From Planctomycetaceae bacterium (GTDB lineage Bacteria > Planctomycetota > Planctomycetia > Pirellulales > Pirellulaceae), in the NCBI GenBank assembly GCA_018658605.1, contig JABHUV010000295.1:1-9290 (forward strand): a stretch of 9,290 nucleotides of DNA, written 5' to 3'. Position 1 is the stretch's first letter. Each line of letters begins with the position of its first letter. Shown here in pieces: positions 1 through 8,192 of this stretch. The translations under genes and the position numbers were made by a program. Below the pieces are notes generated by a model that had not been told where the DNA came from, ran no database searches, and was given only the letters and a program-made list of their open reading frames with translations.

Positions 1-1985
1 GATTCGTGACGATTACCTGCATCGCCACCTTGGTTCTCGGCAAAATACTCAGGCTTGATCATCTTGCCAATATCATGAAAATAAGCTCCCACACGACACA
101 ACAAGCCGTTAGCACCAATCGCCTCCGCGGCAGGTTCACTTAACGTCGCCACATTTAACGAATGCATAAATGTTCCCGGAGCGCGGCGCTGTAACTCAGT
201 TAACAACGGATGCGCCGGATCACCCAGTTCCATTAAGCTGATGTCAGTCTGTACACCAAAAGCCCACTCAATAATAGGCAGCAAACCGGTCATAAAGAAC
301 CCAGACAAGCAGACACAGAATCCATACCAAGCTGCACCTTGGAGCAGATTTGTAATGTAATTCGCTTCGACAGCCGAGCCGCCGAGTAGCTGATCCCAAA
401 AATCTAGCCCTGTTGAGCCAAACGTCTGCCCTGCGAGAATACTCACACCTAGCGTCGTGGCCAGTGTAATTACTCCCCCACCAAAGCCAATTACGATCAG
501 TCGTAACCGCGATCGCAAACGACCCAACAACAATGCAGTCGAAGTGATGGCTGATATTACAATAATATACTCTGCTAATGTGCTTCCCGTCGCCACTGCA
601 ACTATCAAAGCTACTGTGCTCGACAGTAACAAGGCGGAATCGCGTCGGTAACAAATAGTCATAACCATCGTAAACATGACCAATGGTATCAACTCGGCTC
701 GCCAAGTATCGTTGGAAGTCGCCGTGGCCAATAATACAACAATGATGACCAATGCCAACAACCGAACCAACCTCTTGGTCTGGTTGACCAGCGACGATTC
801 ATACACTGCAAGGTACACACCACACAATGTAAACAAAGCCAAGTACATCCCGAAATTTGCCAAACCATAGCCCAAAGACTGCTCATACCGAGCAAAACGA
901 CCACTGATAATCTGATCGTACTCCTGCCGTAATAGCTGGATATCGCCCACCCCAAGTGATTGTGTTGCCGGAGCAAGCATCTGCCCCGGATGATAGCGTT
1001 TGAACTGAGTCGCAACTTGCGATCGTTGTGACTCTCGCTGTTGCATTGATAAGGGAGCGTTGTACGTTAACGTCACCGAAATCCCATTGCCGCGAACCCA
1101 AGTGAGCAGCATTTTCTGAACAGCCGGAGTGTCTTCTTGAGCAAACATGCCTTCTTCAAGGGCCTTAGCAATGCTTCCCGACAAGCCCGCTAAAATGGAA
1201 TCTCGATGTAATACCGCTACGCTATGCAACTCAACATTCTGATTCTCCCCTGCTTGAGCCTGCGTTAACACTTGTATCATATGCTGACTACCTTCGTCGA
1301 TTCCATGCTCGAGTTCGAGCAATACTCCGTTGGCAATCCATGGTTCAAATATAAGTGCAAGCACTGCGTCAAAACTGCTCTGTCCTTGATCGCTCGACAA
1401 CAACAACTTCAATTGATCATAGGCCTGCTGCTCTTGTTGCTCGCTCATCGTCACAACTGCCGAGAGAGCACTGTCGGCGTCGTCTGTATCCCTACCGCCG
1501 TCGGTTGTAATCTCGCCATCCGTATCTTCGCTTTGCTCAGTCGGAACTAAGTTATGATACAACGATCGCCATATCGCTGGATCTAGTTCCTCAAAGGAAG
1601 CACTGCGACCTACAGCGGATATCGCTTGTTGTAACAACTGTAGTTGATCAGTCACAACGTGTGGATCATGATCATAAACACAGACAGCTTCAGCAACAGC
1701 ACGTCGCTGACGTGTTTCGGTCTCGACCGGATCCTCTACTTGAAACGCAACCGCGGCGACAATATCTCGCTCTGGAATCATACCAATACGGTACGAAAAC
1801 GGTGGCATCCAACCCAACGTAATTCCCCACATAATCGCCGCTGCTAGCAGACACAATATTAAATGCCCCCATGTTTTGCCGCTACTAAGTGCTGTCGTAA
1901 ATACTTTGCGCAGCGATTTCTTCGACACTTCAATCGTGAGTGTGCGAGCATGTCGTTTTCTATTAGATCCACCGTTGGTTTTCAT
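1..1985 (-). CDS. 7TM-HD family membrane phosphohydrolase (PgpH/YqfF-like), C-terminus cut by window edge
   Basis: The frame stays open for 661 codons from the ATG at 1983-1985 and runs off the left edge. Visible order: basic cytoplasmic N-terminus; transmembrane helix at about 41-59; a large extracytoplasmic region to about 370 (7TMR-HDED type); seven hydrophobic helices between about 374 and 575; then the start of a cytoplasmic HD domain. The HD part is clear: APGTFMHSL carries His608, and GAYFHDIGK carries His637-Asp638, the metal-binding HD pair, followed by PEYFAENQ and NRHE. The rest of the HD domain lies outside the window. Firmicute PgpH members hydrolyse cyclic di-AMP; whether that holds here is unknown. 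The start lies 49 bases after the phoH stop, so the two are probably co-transcribed. No Shine-Dalgarno sequence precedes the start. An acidic Asp/Glu/Thr-rich stretch at about 150-172 interrupts the outer domain. Family assignment is firm, substrate is not. Confidence 0.93.
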   Translation of the reverse strand, partial: MKTNGGSNRKRHARTLTIEVSKKSLRKVFTTALSSGKTWGHLILCLLAAAIMWGITLGWMPPFSYRIGMIPERDIVAAVAFQVEDPVETETRQRRAVAEAVCVYDHDPHVVTDQLQLLQQAISAVGRSASFEELDPAIWRSLYHNLVPTEQSEDTDGEITTDGGRDTDDADSALSAVVTMSEQQEQQAYDQLKLLLSSDQGQSSFDAVLALIFEPWIANGVLLELEHGIDEGSQHMIQVLTQAQAGENQNVELHSVAVLHRDSILAGLSGSIAKALEEGMFAQEDTPAVQKMLLTWVRGNGISVTLTYNAPLSMQQRESQRSQVATQFKRYHPGQMLAPATQSLGVGDIQLLRQEYDQIISGRFARYEQSLGYGLANFGMYLALFTLCGVYLAVYESSLVNQTKRLVRLLALVIIVVLLATATSNDTWRAELIPLVMFTMVMTICYRRDSALLLSSTVALIVAVATGSTLAEYIIVISAITSTALLLGRLRSRLRLIVIGFGGGVITLATTLGVSILAGQTFGSTGLDFWDQLLGGSAVEANYITNLLQGAAWYGFCVCLSGFFMTGLLPIIEWAFGVQTDISLMELGDPAHPLLTELQRRAPGTFMHSLNVATLSEPAAEAIGANGLLCRVGAYFHDIGKMIKPEYFAENQGGDAGNRHE

Positions 1986-2034
1986 AGTTTTATAATCAAT
2001 GAACTCAATTCAAAATCCAGCAATAAGTGACTTA

Positions 2035-3006
2035 TCAAGAACGCTTCTGATTGCGATTGTTGGTTAATTTTTCGGGGCGAGTTTCATACGCAGACACAAT
2101 TTTTTGCACCAATGGGTGGCGAACAATATCAGCAGCTGTTAATTCCAAACTAGAAACACCTTGGATTTGAGCTAAGCGTCTTGTCGCATCAATGAGACCA
2201 CTCGGGGTGTTTAACGGCAGATCGATTTGAGTGGCATCGCCAGAAACGACAATTTTCGAGTCTGCACCCATGCGAGTCAAAAACATTTTCATTTGTGAAG
2301 CAGTCGTATTTTGTGCTTCATCCAAAATAATGAACGCTTGGTCCAACGTTCGCCCACGCATGTAAGCCAAAGGAACCACTTCGATAATATCCTGTTCCAT
2401 AAACTGCTTCATCGTGTCAAATCCGACCAACGACTGCAGGGCATCAAAAAGTGGCCGTAGATACGGATTGATCTTAGCATGTAAGTCGCCAGGCAAATAT
2501 CCTAAGCTCTCACCCGCCTCAACCGCAGGACGGACCAGCACAATGCGGCGAACATCCTGATGCTTCAATGCTTCCACTGCCATGGCAACCGCTAAAAACG
2601 TTTTTCCCGTTCCAGCCGGTCCGACTGCAAACACCAAATCACTATCGCGTATCGCTTGAACATACAATGCCTGGCCAGCGGTTCGTGGCGCGATACGATG
2701 AGATGAATCCATAACATCAATCTCGATGTCCATCAACTTTGTCTGATTCCCCAAGACCGCTGTCATGACCTGCTGTGTACCCTCGAGAGTCAAAACACCC
2801 TGATGTTGCAACACATCTTTCATCCGTTCTAGGACCTTAGTTGCGTCCGCGACGATCGACTCATCACCAGTAACATGTAACAAACCGTCGCGCAGCGATA
2901 TCGATACATCCAATTGCTCACGCAATAATCGGAGGTTCTGATCTTGGACACCAAACAACGCAATTGCGTCAAATTGGCGAGAGAATGGAAGAGTTGCTTC
3001 GAACAT
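2035..3006 (-). CDS. phoH: PhoH-family ATPase (YbeZ-like)
   Basis: The protein is 323 residues, normal for the short PhoH/YbeZ group. The first 80 or so residues look like the small KH-like domain of this family, and the rest is a P-loop ATPase. Walker A is GPAGTGKT at 129-136. Walker B is FIILDEAQ at 225-232, followed by the family's conserved NTTASQMKMFLTRMG. The sensor region is VVSGDATQIDLP at 253-264, and DIVRHPLVQKIV follows at 293-304. The family is cytoplasmic and linked to RNA metabolism and ribosome maturation, often with the endonuclease YbeY. The 7TM-HD gene follows directly downstream, an order seen in many bacteria. The ATG at 3004-3006 has no clear Shine-Dalgarno sequence, but the N-terminus begins where the family usually does. 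The exact biochemical role is unsettled even in model species. Confidence 0.95.
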   Translation of the reverse strand: MFEATLPFSRQFDAIALFGVQDQNLRLLREQLDVSISLRDGLLHVTGDESIVADATKVLERMKDVLQHQGVLTLEGTQQVMTAVLGNQTKLMDIEIDVMDSSHRIAPRTAGQALYVQAIRDSDLVFAVGPAGTGKTFLAVAMAVEALKHQDVRRIVLVRPAVEAGESLGYLPGDLHAKINPYLRPLFDALQSLVGFDTMKQFMEQDIIEVVPLAYMRGRTLDQAFIILDEAQNTTASQMKMFLTRMGADSKIVVSGDATQIDLPLNTPSGLIDATRRLAQIQGVSSLELTAADIVRHPLVQKIVSAYETRPEKLTNNRNQKRS

Positions 3007-3141
3007 AAACAGCGAAGAACATTAAAACTAAGAAAAGGGATTTGTTACCAAACGTAACTATAGTTTAAACCTAGCGGGAATGTCAGTTTGCATTCAGCAC
3101 AACATCTCATTTGAGTGACATTCACAATCTCAACATGCGCT

Positions 3142-3147
3142 ATTATA
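3142..3147 (-). promoter_or_regulatory. Possible -10 element upstream of phoH
   Basis: Read on the minus strand this is an exact TATAAT, in the 270-base gap between the BPL_N gene and phoH and about 135 bases before the phoH start. No good -35 hexamer lies at the right distance upstream, and the stretch is AT-rich, so a chance match is quite possible. The gap is large enough to expect phoH to have its own promoter. Confidence 0.25.
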
Positions 3148-3148
3148 A

Positions 3149-3170
3149 CTACTATATGCATTATTAGTAG
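3149..3170. repeat. Short inverted repeat upstream of phoH
   Basis: CTACTA and TAGTAG form 6-bp arms around a 10-base AT-rich centre. The arms extend to about nine pairs if a one-base bulge is allowed. The repeat abuts the candidate -10 element of phoH on its upstream side, so it could be an operator. It is not followed by a T-run, so it is unlikely to be a terminator. The composition makes a chance occurrence possible. Confidence 0.25.
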
Positions 3171-3276
3171 TATTCGTGCTAAATAGTGGTTGAACTTTAT
3201 CCGTTGAGAGGGCTCCAGTGGCGAGAAGTGTCTCTGGCATTACCTTATTATTAGACAACGTTTTCCCGAGAAGTCG

Positions 3277-4650
3277 CTACGGATCGACAACCGACCGCCC
3301 TGCACTCCAGCGAATTGCCTCCCAAAATAATTCTTGAGGACCGGGTGGCCGTTCACAATGGGGGCTAAAAGCCACGACGCGTCCCTTTCCATAGGTGACA
3401 GCAATCACAGCCGGTGTTCCTTTTAGTCTGTTCGTCTTTTTATCATCTATCCGCAGGTCCGTCTCATAGGTTGCCCAGACTTCAACGGAAGAACCAAGCG
3501 AATGAAAAATCGGCCCACCGGAGAATTTCGTCTTGTGTTTCCCGACCGGCTGCGATTTTTCTGTCCTACTGATGTCTAATGTAACAATCCCGCTTCCCGA
3601 GGTGCCATCATGCTCCGCCTCAATTAACTGCAACTCTACATCTCTTTCTGAACAGGCCAGAAACCCTCCAGCACAAACACCAACATAACCACCGCCGGAT
3701 CGCAGAAATTGTCGAATCGCCTCGCGTCGCTGCGCACCTAGTTCCCTGCCCTGTGTACTTGACGTTCCACCACCAATAACCAGTACGTCAAAGGCATCGA
3801 GTACTCCGGCATCAATTTCTTGACGCGTGATCAGTTCCAAGCGCATATCCGAGTGGTGCAGTAAAGAATGCAAGATCCACAAAGGGCCATGTCCACTTGA
3901 TGAAACCGAACCCTCATCATCATAAATAGCTACCCGAATAGACCCCGATTTTTTTGCCGTGGCAATTCTGACCGGCAATAATTGATCGACGCTGGTTTCA
4001 TCACCAACCACGTTCAATTGCGTCAACGCGGCATGCACGGCAATTCGGTGTTGGCGGATACGGCGCGCCGGACGCTGATCCTTACGGGGGTCAATCGCCG
4101 AGGTCGTTACTGTCATCCAAATTGCTGTGGAAGCCGGCGAAGACTGCCTGATCTCGAGCGCGGAGTCTAGGCTCCACTGTAAATCACCCGTTTTGTGAAG
4201 TGCACGGATTATCTGTTGGCCAAGGGCCTTGCCTGCCGTACTAGTACGAATCGTCTTACCGTGCGATGACGGTACCTCAACCTGAGTGTCGTAATCCTCC
4301 CGCAGAACAATCACCCAGTGCGGTTTATATTTGCTTACCAATTTTCTGAGATCCGGTACGGAACGGTCAAAAACCTTTTTGTCCGATGTCAGGATTCCGG
4401 GTTGGTCTACCCCTTGCAAGCCGGAAGAAATCGGTGCCAGCAACAGTCGACCTGCTCGAACCGGCCAGCCGGCAATCTGGCGCACTGCTAGCCGCCCACA
4501 CTCTCCAGAAATTCCATCAACGCCCAACTCCAGCACCGTTGGACCACGCAGTAATCCCTCACTTAGGGCATATCGTTGCTGTGCTTCCGCTGAAACAACT
4601 GCAAGCAACCACCCGATCAGTCCTATAAAACCAACGTGTCGTTTAATCAT
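3277..4650 (-). CDS. Exported BPL_N-domain protein (glutamine-amidotransferase-like) with degenerate deacylase-like N-terminal half
   Basis: The protein is 457 residues from the ATG at 4648-4650. A TTG four codons earlier is also in frame, but the ATG gives a better signal peptide: MIKR, then a hydrophobic core, then cleavage near SAEA-Q at about residue 23. Residues about 36-215 resemble the AstE/AspA (M14-like) deacylase fold (GPTVLELG, RQIAGWPVRAGRLLLAP, KPHWVIVL, QHRIAVHAAL), but the expected HxxE and the later His zinc ligand are not seen. From about 238 comes a class I amidotransferase-like BPL_N domain: VAIYDDEG, DVLVIGGGTSS, nucleophile elbow GVCAGGF with Cys326, SGGPIF, GKGRVVAFSPHCE with His431 and Glu433. 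The triad looks intact. Biotin ligase is unlikely: there is no ligase catalytic domain and the protein is exported. Neighbours (cdsA 145 bases upstream, phoH downstream) do not reveal a role. The GGGGTG just before the ATG could serve as a weak ribosome binding site. BPL_N part confident, N-terminal assignment tentative, function unknown. Confidence 0.8.
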   Translation of the reverse strand: MIKRHVGFIGLIGWLLAVVSAEAQQRYALSEGLLRGPTVLELGVDGISGECGRLAVRQIAGWPVRAGRLLLAPISSGLQGVDQPGILTSDKKVFDRSVPDLRKLVSKYKPHWVIVLREDYDTQVEVPSSHGKTIRTSTAGKALGQQIIRALHKTGDLQWSLDSALEIRQSSPASTAIWMTVTTSAIDPRKDQRPARRIRQHRIAVHAALTQLNVVGDETSVDQLLPVRIATAKKSGSIRVAIYDDEGSVSSSGHGPLWILHSLLHHSDMRLELITRQEIDAGVLDAFDVLVIGGGTSSTQGRELGAQRREAIRQFLRSGGGYVGVCAGGFLACSERDVELQLIEAEHDGTSGSGIVTLDISRTEKSQPVGKHKTKFSGGPIFHSLGSSVEVWATYETDLRIDDKKTNRLKGTPAVIAVTYGKGRVVAFSPHCERPPGPQELFWEAIRWSAGRSVVDP

Positions 4651-4795
4651 GAAACACCCCAAATATCTTAATCGATCGTATTGTGGTCTTGTGGAATGCC
4701 ATCGCCGTCGACAAACCTAATACTCCACCATTCTCACAAATTCCAAGACTGAAGGAAAGAAGCTTCCGTTTACAAGAATGTTATTATCCGGAGGC

Positions 4796-5746
4796 TCATA
4801 ATTGAGGCCCAATCAACCCTGATACCCAGAATAAATAAGCCGGCACGACAGACAAAGTAATTGAATCAAGAATATCTAGCACGCCGCCCAAGCCTGGCAA
4901 CCAGCTACTAGAATCTTTTTGCTGCATGTCACGCTTGATCAATGACTCTGCCAAATCGCCAAACATTCCTGTTGCCGTTATCAACGCTCCGTAGATTGCC
5001 CAAGCCCAAATTGGCCCAGTCGCAACCACTAGGTCACCTTGGCTTATGTGAATAAGTGCCGGTGCGATCCATTTCCCTACAAATACCGCTGCAGCCATAC
5101 CAGCTAAAAAAGCACCACACGCGCCTTCCATGGTCTTTCCTGGACTCAATCGAGGAGCCATCTTGTGCTTACCAAATGTCTTACCCATAAAATATGCGCC
5201 GCTGTCACCACACTTAGTCACAATCACAATCGATAGAAGCGCCACCATCCCCCAAGCACTGCTAGCTTCTCCAGGTAGTGGCAACGTTCGCAAACTAGTC
5301 AGAAAACTTAAGGCAACACCGGTATAAAGAATGACCAACGAACTCGCACCCAATCTCTCGACAACTCCACCAGGCTCTTCATAGTGCTTCATCTCGACAA
5401 CCCACAACCAACAAATCCCTAAAACGGCACCAATCGGAGCCCATCCTAATCGCCCCACCGCACAATCAGATGGATAGCCACCGCCGAATGCATCGAGCAA
5501 TGCAGGCACGAAGGTGAGTATGTGCACAAATGCCACGGCCAACATGACATGACATTTACGGATCGACATGCCTCCCGCGATGAGCATGTCCACTAATTCA
5601 ACTGTGGCAAGCAGCGCTAATCCCAGCAACAACGGCATCAACCATAGACCGCCGACCCCCATCAGCGGATGATGCATATCTAAATGCAAAACACCGGCCA
5701 ACAGACTTATAATCACAGCCGAGGAAAGTAGACGTTGCTTGATCAT
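4796..5746 (-). CDS. cdsA: Phosphatidate cytidylyltransferase (CDP-diacylglycerol synthase)
   Basis: This integral membrane enzyme makes CDP-diacylglycerol from phosphatidate and CTP, the branch point of phospholipid synthesis. The product is 316 residues from the ATG at 5744-5746. A TTG five codons earlier (5759-5761) is also in frame, but the ATG gives the usual short basic start (MIKQR) before the first helix. Many hydrophobic helices are visible. Family motifs: TKCGDSGAYFMGKTFGKHK at 177-195, LSPGKTMEGACGAFLAG at 200-216, and the C-terminal signature around GDLAESLIKRDMQQKDSS at 263-280, followed by LPGLGGVLDILDS. In the usual signature this last part reads PGHGG and DR-D, so the His and Arg are replaced by Leu286 and Ile292. 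The core Asp264, Lys271, Arg272 and Asp278 remain. The gene starts 71 bases after the uppS stop, a common uppS-cdsA pairing. No clear terminator follows in the 145-base gap to the BPL_N gene. Confidence 0.94.
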   Translation of the reverse strand: MIKQRLLSSAVIISLLAGVLHLDMHHPLMGVGGLWLMPLLLGLALLATVELVDMLIAGGMSIRKCHVMLAVAFVHILTFVPALLDAFGGGYPSDCAVGRLGWAPIGAVLGICWLWVVEMKHYEEPGGVVERLGASSLVILYTGVALSFLTSLRTLPLPGEASSAWGMVALLSIVIVTKCGDSGAYFMGKTFGKHKMAPRLSPGKTMEGACGAFLAGMAAAVFVGKWIAPALIHISQGDLVVATGPIWAWAIYGALITATGMFGDLAESLIKRDMQQKDSSSWLPGLGGVLDILDSITLSVVPAYLFWVSGLIGPQL

Positions 5747-5817
5747 TTCTTTTAACCCCAATATTTAAAACATAATTCCAAAAAGGACTCGCTGCTCTAA
5801 TGCCCTTAACCGCTTGG

Positions 5818-6558
5818 TCAGGACAAGCCCCCAAAGCGGCGTTCTCGTTTTGAAAACACTTCCATCGCCTCATGCAAATCAGATTCCATGAACTCCGGCC
5901 AGCATTTGACGGTGACCCAAATTTCTGAATAACTAATTTGCCATAACAAATAATTACTCAATCGCATTTCCCCACTGGTCCGAATCAACAAATCCGGATC
6001 TGGCATTCCAGCCGTATATAAATGATCAGCGATTAACTGCTCGTCAATTTCTTCAGCATTGGTTGACCCCGCTGTAATCTCAACGGCAATTTTTTTTACC
6101 GCATCTACAATCTCACCTCGTGATCCATAATTGATCGCCAAACACAAACAGGTACCTGTGTTGGACGCCGTCAGTTCAATTGTCTTGTCGATCTCATTTA
6201 GCACTCGCTCAGGAATGCCATCACGGCGGCCAATCACTTGTACACGAATGTCCTGCTCCATCAACAAACTACGTTCCTCAATCATGTACTGCTCAAGTAA
6301 ATGCATCAGAAAATCCAGCTCATGCGAGGGCCGTTTCCAATTTTCACTCGAAAGACAATACAGAGTCAGTTGGCCAACACCTAATCGAGCACATTCCTCA
6401 ACCGTGCGGCGAACACTAGTCACACCCTGACGGTGCCCCTCAATACGCGGTAGATCTTGAGCCGTTGCCCAGCGCCCATTACCATCCATAATGATCGCAA
6501 TGTGTTTGGGTACGGTCGGCTCATCAACGGGCAAAGGCTGTTCGGCATCTATCATCAT
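5818..6558 (-). CDS. uppS: Undecaprenyl diphosphate synthase (cis-prenyltransferase)
   Basis: UppS adds isopentenyl units in cis to farnesyl diphosphate, making the C55 lipid carrier for peptidoglycan and other surface polymers. It is a cytoplasmic, membrane-associated dimer. The protein is 246 residues, the usual size. IAIIMDGNGRWA at 20-31 holds the catalytic Asp25 and the diphosphate-binding loop. GHRQG at 41-45 and YCLSSENWKRP at 67-77 are family motifs. RTSGEMRLSNYLLWQ at 193-207 supplies the Arg and Ser residues that bind isopentenyl diphosphate, and SEIWVT is the Mg-binding Glu region. Two consecutive ATG codons open the frame; either could be used, and neither has a Shine-Dalgarno sequence. 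Next comes cdsA, 71 bases downstream by its ATG. A weak promoter candidate lies just upstream. Confidence 0.97.
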   Translation of the reverse strand: MMIDAEQPLPVDEPTVPKHIAIIMDGNGRWATAQDLPRIEGHRQGVTSVRRTVEECARLGVGQLTLYCLSSENWKRPSHELDFLMHLLEQYMIEERSLLMEQDIRVQVIGRRDGIPERVLNEIDKTIELTASNTGTCLCLAINYGSRGEIVDAVKKIAVEITAGSTNAEEIDEQLIADHLYTAGMPDPDLLIRTSGEMRLSNYLLWQISYSEIWVTVKCWPEFMESDLHEAMEVFSKRERRFGGLS

Positions 6559-6598
6559 GTTTGTTAGTATAGCAAGCAGACTAGATCAAGACGTGTGA

Positions 6599-6626
6599 AA
6601 TATACCAACGACGGTCGCTTTCACAA
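6599..6626 (-). promoter_or_regulatory. Candidate promoter for uppS-cdsA
   Basis: On the minus strand TTGTGA (6621-6626) is followed after 16 bases by TATATT (6599-6604). The -10 matches the vegetative consensus at five of six places and the -35 at four. It lies in the 104-base gap between purA and uppS and would give a leader of about 35 bases. No convincing terminator follows purA, so read-through from purA is also possible. Confidence 0.35.
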
Positions 6627-6662
6627 TTATGGATCTTACGCTAGGTATCATTAAAAACCCAA

Positions 6663-7979
6663 CTAACTATTTAGCCCAGCCAAGGCTGTAACACCATCGG
6701 CCAACACAATCGTTTGGGCTCTGTCTGGTCCAACCGATACAACTTCGACTGGCACGCCAACCAACTCAGCAATTCTCGCAACGTAATCTTTAGCTGCTTG
6801 TGGGAATTCATCGTAGCTAGTCGCATTTGTTAAATCCGTATCCCAACCGGCATAAGTCTCATAGATCGGTTTGACTCGACGTAAGTCGTCAGCATCACAC
6901 GGAAAATTCGTGATCCGCTCGCCGTCTAATTCATAAGCAATACAGATCTTGACTTCAGGAATCTGTGAAATCACATCCATCATCATTAACGAAAGAGCGG
7001 TCGCGCCACTTAATCGAGAAGTGTAACGCACGGCGACCGCATCAAACCAACCACAGCGACGAGGCCGACCGGTTGTCGTACCATACTCGTTTCCAAGTTC
7101 ACGCAAACGCTCACCATCTTCGTTATCCTGCTCCGTCGGAAACGGACCTCCGCCGACTCGAGTGCTGTAGGCCTTGATGACACCAATGACTTTGTTGATA
7201 TGTCGAGCGGGAATACCAGAACCACCGGAGACCCCAACTCCAGAACTGTTGCTACTTGTCACAAATGGAAACGTACCATGGTCAATATCCAACAACGCTC
7301 CTTGAGCACCTTCAAACAAAATGCTGCAACCATCATCCACCGCATCAAGCATAAAGTGAGTTGTATCGCGAACGTAACTCTTTAGCGTTTCAGCATACCC
7401 ACTGTACTCTGCGATAATTGCTTCGGCTTCAAGCGTTTCAGCATCGTCGCCACCGATGCCAATCAAAATTGCATTTTTCGCTTCGACTATAGAACGTACT
7501 CTGTCTGCAAAATCATCACGGTACATATCCCCCAGACGAATAGCAAAAGAACGACCCACTTTGTCGCGATAACACGGGCCAATCCCCCGTAGCGTCGTAC
7601 CAATTGACTCGCCTTTAATCTTCTTAGCATTTAATAGCTTATCCTCAGCAATATGCCACGGAAAAACAACGTGGACTCGTTCACTGATCAGTAAATTGTC
7701 AGTATTCAATCCTTGAGCATTTAGACCATTAAGTTCTTCAATGATTGTTCCCGGATTTAACACAACACCAGGAGCGATGACATTGGTCGTCTCCGTGTTC
7801 AAAATTCCGCTGGGAATCAAGTGTAGTTTATATGTTGTGTCGCCAGTTACCACTGTGTGCCCCGCATTGGACCCACCTAGAAATCGGCAAACAATATCAA
7901 AGTTGGGAGTTAGTAAATCGACTAATTTACCCTTCGCTTCATCTCCCCACTGCAATCCTATAACACATGTGCCTGGCAC
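6663..7979 (-). CDS. purA: Adenylosuccinate synthetase
   Basis: PurA joins IMP and aspartate using GTP, the first committed step from IMP to AMP, in the cytoplasm. The 438-residue product is full length for the family. WGDEAKGK at 11-18 is the N-terminal GTP-binding loop with catalytic Asp13; the usual Gly after the Glu is Ala15. [10 protein letters not shown] at 35-44 holds catalytic His41. [14 protein letters not shown] at 127-140, [16 protein letters not shown] at 223-238, [12 protein letters not shown] at 272-283 and [16 protein letters not shown] at 298-313 are all family blocks. The start is GTG at 7977-7979, chosen because an AAAGGAG sequence lies six bases upstream and the protein begins at the normal position. 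It is divergent from rpsB and has its own promoter candidate. Confidence 0.98.
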   Translation of the reverse strand: MPGTCVIGLQWGDEAKGKLVDLLTPNFDIVCRFLGGSNAGHTVVTGDTTYKLHLIPSGILNTETTNVIAPGVVLNPGTIIEELNGLNAQGLNTDNLLISERVHVVFPWHIAEDKLLNAKKIKGESIGTTLRGIGPCYRDKVGRSFAIRLGDMYRDDFADRVRSIVEAKNAILIGIGGDDAETLEAEAIIAEYSGYAETLKSYVRDTTHFMLDAVDDGCSILFEGAQGALLDIDHGTFPFVTSSNSSGVGVSGGSGIPARHINKVIGVIKAYSTRVGGGPFPTEQDNEDGERLRELGNEYGTTTGRPRRCGWFDAVAVRYTSRLSGATALSLMMMDVISQIPEVKICIAYELDGERITNFPCDADDLRRVKPIYETYAGWDTDLTNATSYDEFPQAAKDYVARIAELVGVPVEVVSVGPDRAQTIVLADGVTALAGLNS

Positions 7980-7985
7980 AATGCG

Positions 7986-7992
7986 CTCCTTT
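7986..7992 (-). promoter_or_regulatory. purA ribosome binding site (decides GTG start)
   Basis: AAAGGAG on the minus strand, six bases before the GTG. It is the best Shine-Dalgarno sequence in the window and supports the non-ATG start of purA. Confidence 0.85.
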
Positions 7993-8024
7993 CAATCAAG
8001 TTCACTATTTTGCACAAACACGTC

Positions 8025-8053
8025 ATTTTGAATGTCTTTCAACGTCAGGTCAA
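8025..8053 (-). promoter_or_regulatory. Candidate purA promoter
   Basis: On the minus strand TTGACC (8048-8053) and CAAAAT (8025-8030) are separated by 17 bases. The -35 matches the vegetative consensus at five of six places and the -10 at four. The implied leader to the purA GTG is about 40 bases. Spacing and position are good, but this is a motif match only. Confidence 0.4.
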
Positions 8054-8192
8054 GTATCCAGACGTAAATGAAATAACACCTTTTTTCATCTCACAATTCG
8101 CATACGCCCCATGCTGGTCGCTGGCAATTAAAATCCCCAAATACAAAAACTAATATCTAAGAATATCTCATGACAAATAAATAGTTCGGCGA

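Noticed and set aside
268..1101. Overlapping open frames inside the 7TM-HD gene on both strands
   Set aside because: They overlap a frame that is open for 661 codons and encodes recognisable HD motifs and membrane helices. Their own translations show no family features.
3200..3276. Terminator after the BPL_N gene
   Set aside because: A CCAG/CTGG pairing is possible, but the arms are four bases and no U-tract follows.
4660..4662. TTG as start of the BPL_N gene
   Set aside because: The ATG four codons later gives a typical signal peptide beginning MIKR, and a GGGGTG lies just before it. The TTG cannot be fully excluded.
4651..4795. Terminator between cdsA and the BPL_N gene
   Set aside because: The only inverted repeat seen (around GGAAGCTTCTTTCC) is short and has no T-run after it on the minus strand.
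5759..5761. TTG as start of cdsA
   Set aside because: The in-frame ATG five codons later gives the usual CdsA N-terminus, and nothing upstream of the TTG supports it.
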